Under the pieces are notes generated by a model that ran no database searches, had not been told where the DNA came from, and saw only the letters and a program-made list of their open reading frames with translations. This document shows positions 8,726-18,032 of a DNA stretch of 51,204 nt, piece by piece. The translations under genes and the position numbers were made by a program. Source of the DNA: Candidatus Parcubacteria bacterium (lineage in GTDB: Bacteria > Patescibacteriota > Patescibacteriia > CAIXNZ01); assembly GCA_026395685.1 (NCBI GenBank), contig JAPLYG010000021.1, positions 1-51,204 of the forward strand, given 5' to 3'. Position 1 is the stretch's first letter; each line of letters opens with the position of its first letter.

Positions 8726-9856
8726 ATGACACATCGACATCACATTAATCCTCCTTTGAATATCTATCGCAAAATTGCGCTGGGTTTTATTGTAATTACT
8801 GCAATCTTAATTGGGGTAATTTTTTATTTTGCTCTAAGCTACGCCTATATTACTGTTTATCCAAAAAGTCAGGAAGTTAATACTGATTTTAATTTTATAG
8901 TTGTAGAAAATCCGCAGAATGTCAATCTGGAAGAAGGTATTATTGTCGGCAAAATAATCAATGAGGAGCTCGAAGATGAAAGGACATTTCCTTCAACCGG
9001 CACGAAGATTTTAATGGATAATGATATTGTCGGACGGGTTAGAATCACCAACAATTTAACAAAAAGCCAGGCTTTAGTCGCAACTACCAGACTGCTTACT
9101 GCAGATAATATTTTGTTTCGCCTTAAAAATAGAGTAGATATTCCTGCTAAAAGCAGTATTGAAGCTGAGGTATATGCTGATGATCCTTCCCAGCCACTGT
9201 CTAAGTCAGGGACAAAATTTACTATTCCTGGTTTAAGTTCAGCTCTTCAAATTTTGGTATATGCAGAGGCAATAAGTGATTTCAATGCTAGCGGACAGCC
9301 GGTTTTGGTTGTTTCTCAGGAAGATTTAGATAAAGCGCTGGCGTTAATGTCTGACGAATTAGCGCAAAAATCGATAAAGGATATCCCGGCTGAGACAGCT
9401 AAAGTGTTGAGTAAAGAAATTATTAGTCAGGAGTTTAGTAATAAAGTGGGTGATCAAGTTAATAATTTTAAAATAAAATTAAAGCTTCGGGTCAAGGGCG
9501 TTACTTTTAACCAGGGAGACGTCAAAAAATTCAGCCAAAAGGCTTTGCAGAGTATAATCCCGACTGATAAACAGGTAGTGGCCGATAATAGCGACAAGTT
9601 GATTATTGAATTAGATAAAATTGATACAACTAACCGTTTAGCCCAATTAAAAAGCAATGTTAAGGGAGTTGTGATAATCAGTGAAAATAGCCAGATACTT
9701 GATCGTGATAAACTAATCAGATTGAAATTAGATGAAATCAAGGCTTATTTAGAAAATTTTGAAGATATTGAAAAGGTGGAAATAAGCTTTTTCCCAAAAT
9801 GGGTTAAAAAAATGCCGTTTTTTCAGGATCACATAATTATCAGAGTAAATAAATAA
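8726..9856 (+). CDS. single-pass membrane protein, possibly baseplate-J-like fold
   Basis: One N-terminal TM followed by a beta-rich extracytoplasmic region. Confidence 0.55.
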   Translation: MTHRHHINPPLNIYRKIALGFIVITAILIGVIFYFALSYAYITVYPKSQEVNTDFNFIVVENPQNVNLEEGIIVGKIINEELEDERTFPSTGTKILMDNDIVGRVRITNNLTKSQALVATTRLLTADNILFRLKNRVDIPAKSSIEAEVYADDPSQPLSKSGTKFTIPGLSSALQILVYAEAISDFNASGQPVLVVSQEDLDKALALMSDELAQKSIKDIPAETAKVLSKEIISQEFSNKVGDQVNNFKIKLKLRVKGVTFNQGDVKKFSQKALQSIIPTDKQVVADNSDKLIIELDKIDTTNRLAQLKSNVKGVVIISENSQILDRDKLIRLKLDEIKAYLENFEDIEKVEISFFPKWVKKMPFFQDHIIIRVNK

Positions 9857-9859
9857 AAT

Positions 9860-10183
9860 ATGTTTAAGCCTGAAAATTGTTTTAATGAATCAACAATAGC
9901 AAGGGAGAAAGCAATAAAAAAAATAAAAAAGTTTTGTAAATTTCCAGGTAAGATTACTGATTTACCGGACGGAACTTATCAGGTTGTGAGTCATGATAAT
10001 AACGGCAGAAATAACGGTGTTTTTAAATTTTCGAGCAGCGGAGAACCAATGCATTTTGTCGCGCTTGATACGCCCTTTAAAGTCCCGTCTGACGAAATTA
10101 ATATGGCTGAAAATCAAAAACGTTATCCAACCAGTTTGCTGCAGGCTAAAAGGAAAACATCCAGACAAAAAGAATCAATTTGA
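9860..10183 (+). CDS. hypothetical protein, 107 aa
   Basis: ORF immediately downstream of 8726 CDS, same strand. Confidence 0.55.
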   Translation: MFKPENCFNESTIAREKAIKKIKKFCKFPGKITDLPDGTYQVVSHDNNGRNNGVFKFSSSGEPMHFVALDTPFKVPSDEINMAENQKRYPTSLLQAKRKTSRQKESI

Positions 10184-10219
10184 CAAATAAAAACTCATTG
10201 TTTATAATAAAGAAATCAA

Positions 10220-10424
10220 AAAAGCGATTGAAACGGCTACCAACCGTTTAGCCTCCTTCGTTCCTGTGGAGCTATGGAGGCTAAATCCTCAATTAAAGTG
10301 GATTTCTAAGCTTTTATATTAAGTGTTCTTAGCCTTTGGGTTAAGTAAATTTGGGTGGAACCGCGGGAATAATCCCGTCCCAAGATATGGTTATTTAATT
10401 ATATTTTAGGACGGGATTTTTTTT
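10220..10424 (+). promoter_or_regulatory. T-box leader of thrS
   Basis: Consensus T-box TGGAACCGCGG (10356-10366), 7-bp Stem III-like hairpin CTTAGCC/GGTTAAG, terminator AATCCCGTCC/GGACGGGATT + T-run, candidate Thr specifier ACC at 10239-10241. Confidence 0.88.
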
Positions 10425-10450
10425 AATCTATTAATTACTAATTTAATAAT

Positions 10451-12196
10451 ATGACAAATGAAAAATTAGACACCATGCGTCATTCAGCATCTCACGTCAT
10501 GGCTGCAGCTGTAAAAGCTTTATTTAAAGATGTTAAATTCGCTATTGGGCCAACTATAGCAGAAGGCTTTTATTATGACTTTGATTTAGGTAAAAATACT
10601 TTCAATGAAGAAGATTTAGCCAAAATAGAAGCTAAAATGCAGGAGATTGTTAAGGCTGATTTAGAGATTAAGCGGGAGGAATTATCTATCAAGGATGCTT
10701 TAGCTCGTGTTAAAGGCCAGACTTATAAGGAAGAATTGATTAAAGATTTGGAAAAAGAAAGTGAAACAAAAGTCAGTTTTTATTCGATTGGCGATATTTT
10801 TGACGATCTCTGCCGTGGACCTCATGTGAAATCAACTAAAGAAGTCGGTCCTTTTAAATTATTGCGTATTTCCGGGGCATATTGGCGCGGTGATGAAAAA
10901 AATAAAATGCTACAGCGGATTTACGGCACTGCTTTTGAAGCTCAGAAAGAACTTGATGAGTATTTGAAAATGCTGGTCGAAGCGGAAAAAAGGGATCATC
11001 GCAAAATCGGCAAGGAACTTGATTTATTTACTTTCTCTGATTTAGTCGGCCCGGGTTTACCTTTATATACATTTAGAGGCGCTATAGTCAGAAATCAAAT
11101 TCTGAATCTGTCGAAAGAATTACGTGCAAAAATTGGTTATCAGGAAGTCCATACTCCGCAAATAAATAAAGCAGAATTATTCAAAATATCTGGTCATTAC
11201 GATAAATTTAAGGAAGATATGTTTCGGGTGATTTCCAATTATACTGAAGAGGAATTTTTTTTAAAGCCGATGAATTGTCCCCAGCATACTCAAATTTTTG
11301 CAGCAGTGCCTAGAAGCTATAAAGACTTGCCGATTCGTATTGCTGATTGCGCAAATCTTTACCGAGATGAACGGCCGGGCGAACTGTCAGGCTTGACTCG
11401 TTTACGGGCTTTTTCCCAGGATGATAGCCATTGCTTTTGCCGTGAAGACCATATTAAGGATGAATTTAGTAATATGTTAGGTGCAATAGAAACATTTTTG
11501 AAAATTTTCGATTTAAGTTATTACATTCGTTTATCTTTGCGCGACGAAGCCAATAAAGATAAGTATCTGGGAGATGATAAAGTCTGGCAAAAATCTCAGA
11601 AATTTTTAGAAGAATTATTGCGGGAGAAGAATCTTGAGTATATTAGAAAAGAAGGTGAGGCAGCTTTTTACGGACCCAAAATGGATATTATTGCGAGAGA
11701 TGCGTTGGGACGTGAATGGCAAATTTCTACGATCCAACTTGATTTCAATATGCCGGTTAGATTTAAATTGGAATATACCGGAGCAGATGGCAAAAAATAT
11801 ACTCCGATTATGATTCATGGTGCTCTGGCCGGATCTCCGGAAAGATTTATGGCTTTGTTAATTGAACATTATGCCGGCGCTTTTCCAACTTGGATGGCTC
11901 CCGTCCAGGTAAAAATTTTGCCTGTTTCCGACAAATTTATTGAGTATGCGCTGGAAGTTAAAAATAATTTAATTGATAATAATATCAGAGTTGAAATTGA
12001 TGACTCGGCAGAATCTTTGGGTAAGAAGATCCGCGCCGGCGAACAGGAGAAAGTGCCTTATTTATTAATTATCGGCGAGAAAGAAGTAAATGCGAAACAA
12101 GTCGCTGTCCGCCAGAGAGGCAAGGGCGATTTGGGTCCTCAGGATTTAGCGAAATTTGCGGTTCAAATTAAGGATGAAATTTTAAATCGAAAGTAA
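10451..12196 (+). CDS. thrS: threonyl-tRNA synthetase lacking the TGS domain
   Basis: RHSASHVMAAAVK, LKPMNCPQHTQIF, RDERPGELSGLTRLRAFSQDDSHCF; begins directly at the N2 domain. Confidence 0.96.
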   Translation: MTNEKLDTMRHSASHVMAAAVKALFKDVKFAIGPTIAEGFYYDFDLGKNTFNEEDLAKIEAKMQEIVKADLEIKREELSIKDALARVKGQTYKEELIKDLEKESETKVSFYSIGDIFDDLCRGPHVKSTKEVGPFKLLRISGAYWRGDEKNKMLQRIYGTAFEAQKELDEYLKMLVEAEKRDHRKIGKELDLFTFSDLVGPGLPLYTFRGAIVRNQILNLSKELRAKIGYQEVHTPQINKAELFKISGHYDKFKEDMFRVISNYTEEEFFLKPMNCPQHTQIFAAVPRSYKDLPIRIADCANLYRDERPGELSGLTRLRAFSQDDSHCFCREDHIKDEFSNMLGAIETFLKIFDLSYYIRLSLRDEANKDKYLGDDKVWQKSQKFLEELLREKNLEYIRKEGEAAFYGPKMDIIARDALGREWQISTIQLDFNMPVRFKLEYTGADGKKYTPIMIHGALAGSPERFMALLIEHYAGAFPTWMAPVQVKILPVSDKFIEYALEVKNNLIDNNIRVEIDDSAESLGKKIRAGEQEKVPYLLIIGEKEVNAKQVAVRQRGKGDLGPQDLAKFAVQIKDEILNRK

Positions 12197-12207
12197 ATTA
12201 TAGAAAA

Positions 12208-12240
12208 AAGTTTCCCCGAATTCGGGGAAACTTTTTGTTT
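12208..12240. terminator. bidirectional terminator
   Basis: AAAAAGTTTCCCCGAATTCGGGGAAACTTTTTG perfect palindrome. Confidence 0.85.
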
Positions 12241-14339
12241 TAGGGTGTAATATTAAATTGGTATATTTCAATTTTATCTTCTAAATTCCAGTATTGCGAG
12301 GAATATAATTTAATTTCCTCTTTAGTGGTTTCTTCAGGCTGCCAATAGTCAGTAAGAATCAAATAGACGCGATTTATTTTTGTTGTTTTCATTATTTCCA
12401 GAATTGAATTATAATCAAATTCATTTTCAGAAGTAATCTTTTCATAACGGGTGTGATATTCGCTGGACATGGGAATGGAATAATATAGAAGATTGCCCCA
12501 GTAAGTCTGGTAGTAGGGTCCAAACCCGTATGATTTTACGGCGGCAGCGCCGAATAATTGATTGGCCAAGACAAGATAGCCGTTTTTGCCTTTTTCTAGT
12601 GAGTAGATAAAGTTTACGGCCCGGTAATCAATTGCTCTGATGGAATTAACACTCAGATGTGAAATCTTGTCATTGCGCGGGTATGTTAAGTACCAATTTA
12701 CGCAAAGTAGCAAGGATATTAATAACAGATAAATTATCCGAGTCCAGAATTTTAAACTATTTATAAAAGTAAACAAATAATAGAAAATAATCAGCCAGAT
12801 GGGCCATAAGAGCCATCTTGCTATCTGAATTAAGCGATAGGAGTAATTCAGCTGGTCAGAATAAGTATAGCCGGATACGGAGATGCCTGAAATAAAAAGC
12901 CAGCCGGTGATGATAAAGCTTAAGCTTAAAATTATTAAAATTAATTCGACAAAGCGTTTTTTTGCTACTGCTATAAAAAAGGCAGCTATAATTAAGGCTA
13001 GAATTAATAGAAAATATCTTTCATAAGTATAAATAAGCAAGTAGCCTAATGAGGTATTCAGGGAGTTAAACCAGACAGGCGGTGAAAAAATTTCAATTAA
13101 GAAGCTCCAATAACTTAGCGGGTTATTAAAGGAAACAGCATTATGACTGAGTAAATTGAAAACCGCAAAACCTAAAAAAATAATCAAACTTGAGCTAATA
13201 AAGGTGAAAAATAAATTTATTTTTTTATATCTGATCCGATTATGGTTTATTGCTCCGATTATTATAAAGATAAACGGGAGGCCGACAAAGGGATGAATTA
13301 AAAGCGTGCAGGTTGCCGATATTACCATTAAATAAAAATCGGCTTTATTTTTTTTAATTAGATAAAGATATAGCGCGCAGGAAAAAATAATTGCCCAGAT
13401 AATCGCAAAAGCATAGGGTGTACTGTAAAAAAACTGATCAGGAATTAGAAAAAGTGAAACGATTGGCACAATAAAAATATTTATTTTTAAGTTTAGGGTA
13501 CTAAAAAAATGTTTTGAAATTAAGAGGGTCAAGGTTACGAAGAAGACGGGTATTAAAAAGCGTTCAATTACGGTAAAATCAAGATTGCAGAAAAAATGAA
13601 TCAATAATTCGAAAACATATTGTCCAATATAAAATGGCGTCAACGGTAAAATTTTTCCTGCCGCTGCTATCTCATTTAAAGATGCTTGATGGATTAAAGT
13701 GTCAAATCCATAGGAAAGCTTGTATTTTATGGCAACTAAACAAATTGCATATAAATAATAGACGGTGGTGGTAATAATTGAACTCCTATTATAATAATCA
13801 GCAATCAGCAGAAAAGTGATTAAGCTAAAGAGTACAAATGCCCAGCTTGGAAAATTTGACCACGGTGTCGGATTGCCGTCCAGTATCGGCTGGAAATAAG
13901 TGATAAAAAATATGACAATCAATCCAAGCAGGCTTAATATTTGCAGCCAAGATTGTTTTATTTTTTTGTATTCATTAATAATTAGGTCAAAATTAGATAT
14001 TTTAAAATCTAATTTTTTAATTAAAAGAAACAAGATTAAGTAGGTAATAAAAAACCAGATAGAAAAGATTAGTCTGGTAAGACCGATAAAATAATATAAA
14101 ATTGTTAGGGAAATCAAATAATATGCCAGCAAAAATAAAATGTGTAAAATGGATGTCTGCAAAATTTTACGTTTTTCAAAATAACGTCCCAAAAGCTTGC
14201 TTTGCCAGATGAATGAGCAGATCAGGACAATTAATCCCAGCGGGTTGGGTAAAAGTCCGTATAGGGCAACAATGACCAAACAAAAAAATAGCCAATAGGC
14301 AATTTGGGGTTTAAACTTGGCAATAAGTAAGATAATCAT
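12240..14339 (-). CDS. large multi-pass membrane protein (glycosyltransferase-like)
   Basis: Many TM segments; internal start (MIILLIAKF) preferred because the track start overlaps the miaB 5' end. Confidence 0.65.
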   Translation of the reverse strand: MIILLIAKFKPQIAYWLFFCLVIVALYGLLPNPLGLIVLICSFIWQSKLLGRYFEKRKILQTSILHILFLLAYYLISLTILYYFIGLTRLIFSIWFFITYLILFLLIKKLDFKISNFDLIINEYKKIKQSWLQILSLLGLIVIFFITYFQPILDGNPTPWSNFPSWAFVLFSLITFLLIADYYNRSSIITTTVYYLYAICLVAIKYKLSYGFDTLIHQASLNEIAAAGKILPLTPFYIGQYVFELLIHFFCNLDFTVIERFLIPVFFVTLTLLISKHFFSTLNLKINIFIVPIVSLFLIPDQFFYSTPYAFAIIWAIIFSCALYLYLIKKNKADFYLMVISATCTLLIHPFVGLPFIFIIIGAINHNRIRYKKINLFFTFISSSLIIFLGFAVFNLLSHNAVSFNNPLSYWSFLIEIFSPPVWFNSLNTSLGYLLIYTYERYFLLILALIIAAFFIAVAKKRFVELILIILSLSFIITGWLFISGISVSGYTYSDQLNYSYRLIQIARWLLWPIWLIIFYYLFTFINSLKFWTRIIYLLLISLLLCVNWYLTYPRNDKISHLSVNSIRAIDYRAVNFIYSLEKGKNGYLVLANQLFGAAAVKSYGFGPYYQTYWGNLLYYSIPMSSEYHTRYEKITSENEFDYNSILEIMKTTKINRVYLILTDYWQPEETTKEEIKLYSSQYWNLEDKIEIYQFNITP

Positions 14340-14423
14340 ATTACTTATATTATATAATATTTTCAGGAATAATATAAGTAGTAAATATTGCCAAGATCTG
14401 CTAGTTTTAGTATTATACATTGT

Positions 14424-15758
14424 ATGAAATATTTTCTCTATATTTACGGCTGTCAGATGAATATAAGCGATGCCGAAAGAATTGAAGCGGTGCTGGGGTC
14501 ACTTGGCTATAATAAAACCAAATTGTGCGATGACGCGGATTTGGTTATTTTTGTGACCTGTTCTGTGCGTCAATCAGCTGAAGATCGAGTCTGGGGAATT
14601 GTGCGAAATTTGAACAGGTTAAGGTCTAAGGGTAAAAAATTAAAAGTTATTTTGACCGGTTGTATGGCTTTGCGCAAGGAAGTAGTTAGAAAAATGACAG
14701 GAGTTGATATTTTCTTGGATATTAAGGATTTGAATAAATTGCCCCAGCTTTTGGGAATCAAACCCGGCAAAGAGGAAATTGAGTCTTACCTTTCAGTCAA
14801 GCCAAAATATGAAAATAAATTTACTGCATATGTCCCAATTATGACCGGCTGTAACAATTTTTGCGCTTATTGCATTGTGCCTTATGTCAGGGGAAGGGAA
14901 ATGTCGCGTTCACCGCAGGAGGTAATTAAAGAGGTTAAGGAATTGATTAAAAAGGGGTACAAGGAGATTATTTTGCTTGGTCAGAATGTCAATTCTTACG
15001 CACCTGAACTCAAAATTCAAAGCTCAGAACTCAGAACCAGATCTAAAAACTCAAAACTTTTAAAAATTACAGACTTTCCGGATTTGCTTGAATACATTGC
15101 TCAGTTATCAGGCAACTTTTGGCTGTCATTTTTAACTAGTCATCCTAAAGATTTGTCAGATAAATTAATTGAGGTTATTGCCAAGAATCCCAGGATTTGT
15201 CCCTATATAAATTTGCCGGTCCAGGCTGGAGATGATTTAATATTGAAAAAAATGAACCGTAAGTATACAGTTAAGCAATATAAACTTTTAGTCAAAAAAA
15301 TTCGTAAAAGTATTCCAGAAGTGGCAATTTCTACTGATATTATTGTGGGCTTCCCCGGAGAAAGCAAAAAGCAGTTTTTGAATTCCGTAAAGTTATTTAA
15401 AGATATGAAATACGATATGGCTTATTTAAATCAGTACTCGCCCCGTGAAGGTACTGCCTCAGCTAAAATGAAAGATACTGTTAGCCATGCGGAAAAAGAA
15501 AGGCGGGATAAGGAGCTGGATAAAGTATTAAACAAGACTGCGCTGGCGATTAATAAGAAATTAGTCGGCAAGGTTTTAGATGTATTAGTTGAACGTAAAG
15601 GTAAGAGTGACCTTTGGCTTGCTAAAACAAAGACGTTTAAAGTTGTTAAGTTTACTTCTGATAAGAATTTGCTGGGTAAATTTGTTAAAATTAAAATTAC
15701 GAAGGCCAAGAGTTTCGGGTTGGAAGGGGATTCGGTTGACAGTTTAAATAGTATTTGA
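14424..15758 (+). CDS. miaB: tRNA-2-methylthio-N6-dimethylallyladenosine synthase
   Basis: Radical SAM CNNFCAYCIVPYVRGREMSR, UPF0004 YGCQMNISDAERI, C-terminal TRAM; start at MKYFLYIYGCQMN. Confidence 0.95.
   Translation: MKYFLYIYGCQMNISDAERIEAVLGSLGYNKTKLCDDADLVIFVTCSVRQSAEDRVWGIVRNLNRLRSKGKKLKVILTGCMALRKEVVRKMTGVDIFLDIKDLNKLPQLLGIKPGKEEIESYLSVKPKYENKFTAYVPIMTGCNNFCAYCIVPYVRGREMSRSPQEVIKEVKELIKKGYKEIILLGQNVNSYAPELKIQSSELRTRSKNSKLLKITDFPDLLEYIAQLSGNFWLSFLTSHPKDLSDKLIEVIAKNPRICPYINLPVQAGDDLILKKMNRKYTVKQYKLLVKKIRKSIPEVAISTDIIVGFPGESKKQFLNSVKLFKDMKYDMAYLNQYSPREGTASAKMKDTVSHAEKERRDKELDKVLNKTALAINKKLVGKVLDVLVERKGKSDLWLAKTKTFKVVKFTSDKNLLGKFVKIKITKAKSFGLEGDSVDSLNSI
15006..15059 (+). repeat. CTCAAA-type low-complexity insertion within miaB
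   Basis: AACTCAAAATTCAAAGCTCAGAACTCAGAACCAGATCTAAAAACTCAAAACTT, in frame, between GQNVNSY and TDFPDLLEYI. Confidence 0.55.
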
Positions 15759-15814
15759 TAATTTTAGAGCATAATCCTTAGGTCTTTAATTTTTATTTAA
15801 AGGAGGAATAGACA

Positions 15815-16300
15815 ATGAAAAGGAAATCAAAGGAATTATCGGATGAACCCAGGGAACCTCAAAGCAGGAGGGAAAGTAAGAAGTTATTGGAAGCATCCAA
15901 GGAACTTCAAAGCAGGGGAAAAATTAAGGAAGCCATGGCTAAATATAGAGAATTTTTTGACAGGTTTTATCGCAATTTTGGGATAGAGAACCTGTGCAAT
16001 TTAGCCCGTCTCTGCGTGCATTTCAATGACATGGAAGGTGCAGTCGGCTATTATTTAATGGCAGTAAATATCTTGATGAAGGATGGACATTACCACAGGG
16101 CGGCTTCAATATTGGAGATAGTCTTTGCAATCAAGCCTAATTGCCAAGAGGCATATGAAGCCTTGATAAGCATTAATCGCAAGCTTGGTCGCATCGACGA
16201 TTTAAAAGAATACGAATTAAAATTGTTAAAGTTAAAAAGGAGAGATAAGGGATTGAAACCCGCCAAGATTTCTGCCGGTAAAAAGAAAAGCCAAAAATGA
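15815..16300 (+). CDS. small TPR-like protein
   Basis: SD AAAGGAGG, ATG at 15815; TPR-like helices (AMAKYREFFDRF, AVGYYLMAVNIL); TTGACA-17-TAATTT upstream, terminator downstream. Confidence 0.75.
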   Translation: MKRKSKELSDEPREPQSRRESKKLLEASKELQSRGKIKEAMAKYREFFDRFYRNFGIENLCNLARLCVHFNDMEGAVGYYLMAVNILMKDGHYHRAASILEIVFAIKPNCQEAYEALISINRKLGRIDDLKEYELKLLKLKRRDKGLKPAKISAGKKKSQK

Positions 16301-16302
16301 AA

Positions 16303-16342
16303 AAATCGCGACACGCTAAGACGGGTCGCTTTTATTTTTTTG
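16303..16342 (+). terminator. intrinsic terminator
   Basis: GCGACacgctaagacggGTCGC then tttta tttttt. Confidence 0.6.
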
Positions 16343-18032
16343 TATAAATATCCCAGAGATTGTCAGAATAAATTTTTTGCCAGTACTGATCAGAAATTAG
16401 GTTTTGGGGAAGATTGATGATTAGTTCTTTGCCGCCGTTGGGATAATTGTCCCGCCAGTAAGATAGGGGATAGTTTTCTTTGTCCTTAATAAGGATTAAG
16501 CCGGTAATTAAAGGTTTGCTTTCATTTAAAATCTCATTAAACTCTTCAGGCGTTTTGGCGCTGCTTATTTTTTGTATTAAATCTAGCCTTCGGGAATAGA
16601 TTGCAGCCGGGTGGGAAAAATGAGGATTATGGGCAATATAATAATTTAAGGGAATGTAAAGATTAATTTCCGGGGTCCCTGAAGTCAGCCAGTTCATAGT
16701 TTTATAACCGGGTATATCTTTTTCAATAATTTGAGCCAGTATTTTAAAATCAGAAACAATTAGATTTTTTTCAATCTGTTCGGGAATCACAGGATCATCA
16801 ATAAATTTGATCATGGGTAACAGTGGTAAGAAAATTACGATCGCGCAAAGCGCAGCGATTTTTTTTGTTTCCGAGGTTTTTAGGTAATTATTCCAGATGT
16901 AAATGACTAAATATGTTGCGCCGACGCATAAGGTCGCGCCTCCGAGAAACAAAAACGGCTTTTGGCACTGTAATGGTTTAGCATTAAAGGTATAAATGAT
17001 TAAATTGATAAATTGATAAATGAAGCAGGTCGCAAGAACTATTAGATTAGCTTTGATAAATTTTTCCTGGGCAAAAGCAATCAGACCGATAATGCCGGCA
17101 AGAAAGATTAGGGATTTTAAGGATAAGGATTGCCAGGGCGCAAAAGTGATAAAATCTGTGGGTACAAAAAAGACAGCTTGCCAGTTTTCCATGCCAAAAT
17201 GTGAATAATTGAGGAAAAGAGGTATTATGTAGATTGATGATATGGCAAATATTGCGAATCCCAGTAAAATGATGCGTTTGATGTTTAGAATTTTAGTTCG
17301 AGAGGTAAGCGCCAGAAAAAACATAGCCGGAATCAAAATAAACCACCAGAAATAATAAGTTAAAAAGAGAAGGCCGGCACTAACTCCCAGAAAACAATAA
17401 TTTTTCCAGTTCCATTTTTCCCAACTAAACGAATCAGCAATTATGCCGATTAAAATTACGCTAAAAAGGGCGGGAATCGTTTCATAAGGCTTGACTATAA
17501 TATTATCAAAGTCCAGGCTGATAAAATAAATAATCGGGAATAGCAGCCAAAATCGGGGGGATTTATAAATAGCAATTTTATCTCTGGCCTGGTCTAGCTT
17601 ATTCCAAAATAATTTTTGCCAGAAGTATGAGCCAATAAACCAGATTAAAATGGTACCCAAGATTCCTATTTTAGCGGCGGTAATGGCATTTGAGGTAACT
17701 AAGCGGGAAATTGTTCCTGTAACCCAGAAGTAAAGCGGAGGATAAAACGGAGCCAAGTTAGTATAATAAAAGTCTGAAAATATCTGGCCGTTTAAGACTC
17801 TGGTTAGAAAAGCGCCGGTAAAAAGTTCATCTCCGTTATTAGACCACCAGAGGCGTTTTAACGGATATGAAAGTGTAAGGTAAAAAATAAAGATAGCGGA
17901 AGTAAAGGCGATTAAATGCCAATGGGGCTTTTTATTTTTCCAAATTAAAAAAATCGTAACCCCAAAATAAATGAAGAGTACAATCTTTGCTAAAGCTATA
18001 ATATGAATTGTCGTCAGGCTAAGTTCATTCAT
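16332..18032 (-). CDS. membrane glycosyltransferase resembling arabinofuranosyltransferase AftA / GT-C fold
   Basis: Multi-TM; NGDELFTGAFLTRVLNGQIFSDFYYTNLAPFYPPLYFWVTGTISRL. Confidence 0.6.
   Translation of the reverse strand: MNELSLTTIHIIALAKIVLFIYFGVTIFLIWKNKKPHWHLIAFTSAIFIFYLTLSYPLKRLWWSNNGDELFTGAFLTRVLNGQIFSDFYYTNLAPFYPPLYFWVTGTISRLVTSNAITAAKIGILGTILIWFIGSYFWQKLFWNKLDQARDKIAIYKSPRFWLLFPIIYFISLDFDNIIVKPYETIPALFSVILIGIIADSFSWEKWNWKNYCFLGVSAGLLFLTYYFWWFILIPAMFFLALTSRTKILNIKRIILLGFAIFAISSIYIIPLFLNYSHFGMENWQAVFFVPTDFITFAPWQSLSLKSLIFLAGIIGLIAFAQEKFIKANLIVLATCFIYQFINLIIYTFNAKPLQCQKPFLFLGGATLCVGATYLVIYIWNNYLKTSETKKIAALCAIVIFLPLLPMIKFIDDPVIPEQIEKNLIVSDFKILAQIIEKDIPGYKTMNWLTSGTPEINLYIPLNYYIAHNPHFSHPAAIYSRRLDLIQKISSAKTPEEFNEILNESKPLITGLILIKDKENYPLSYWRDNYPNGGKELIINLPQNLISDQYWQKIYSDNLWDIYTKK

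Noticed and set aside
8726-9856. Prophage baseplate gene
   Set aside because: Single-pass TM protein with no other phage structural genes around it
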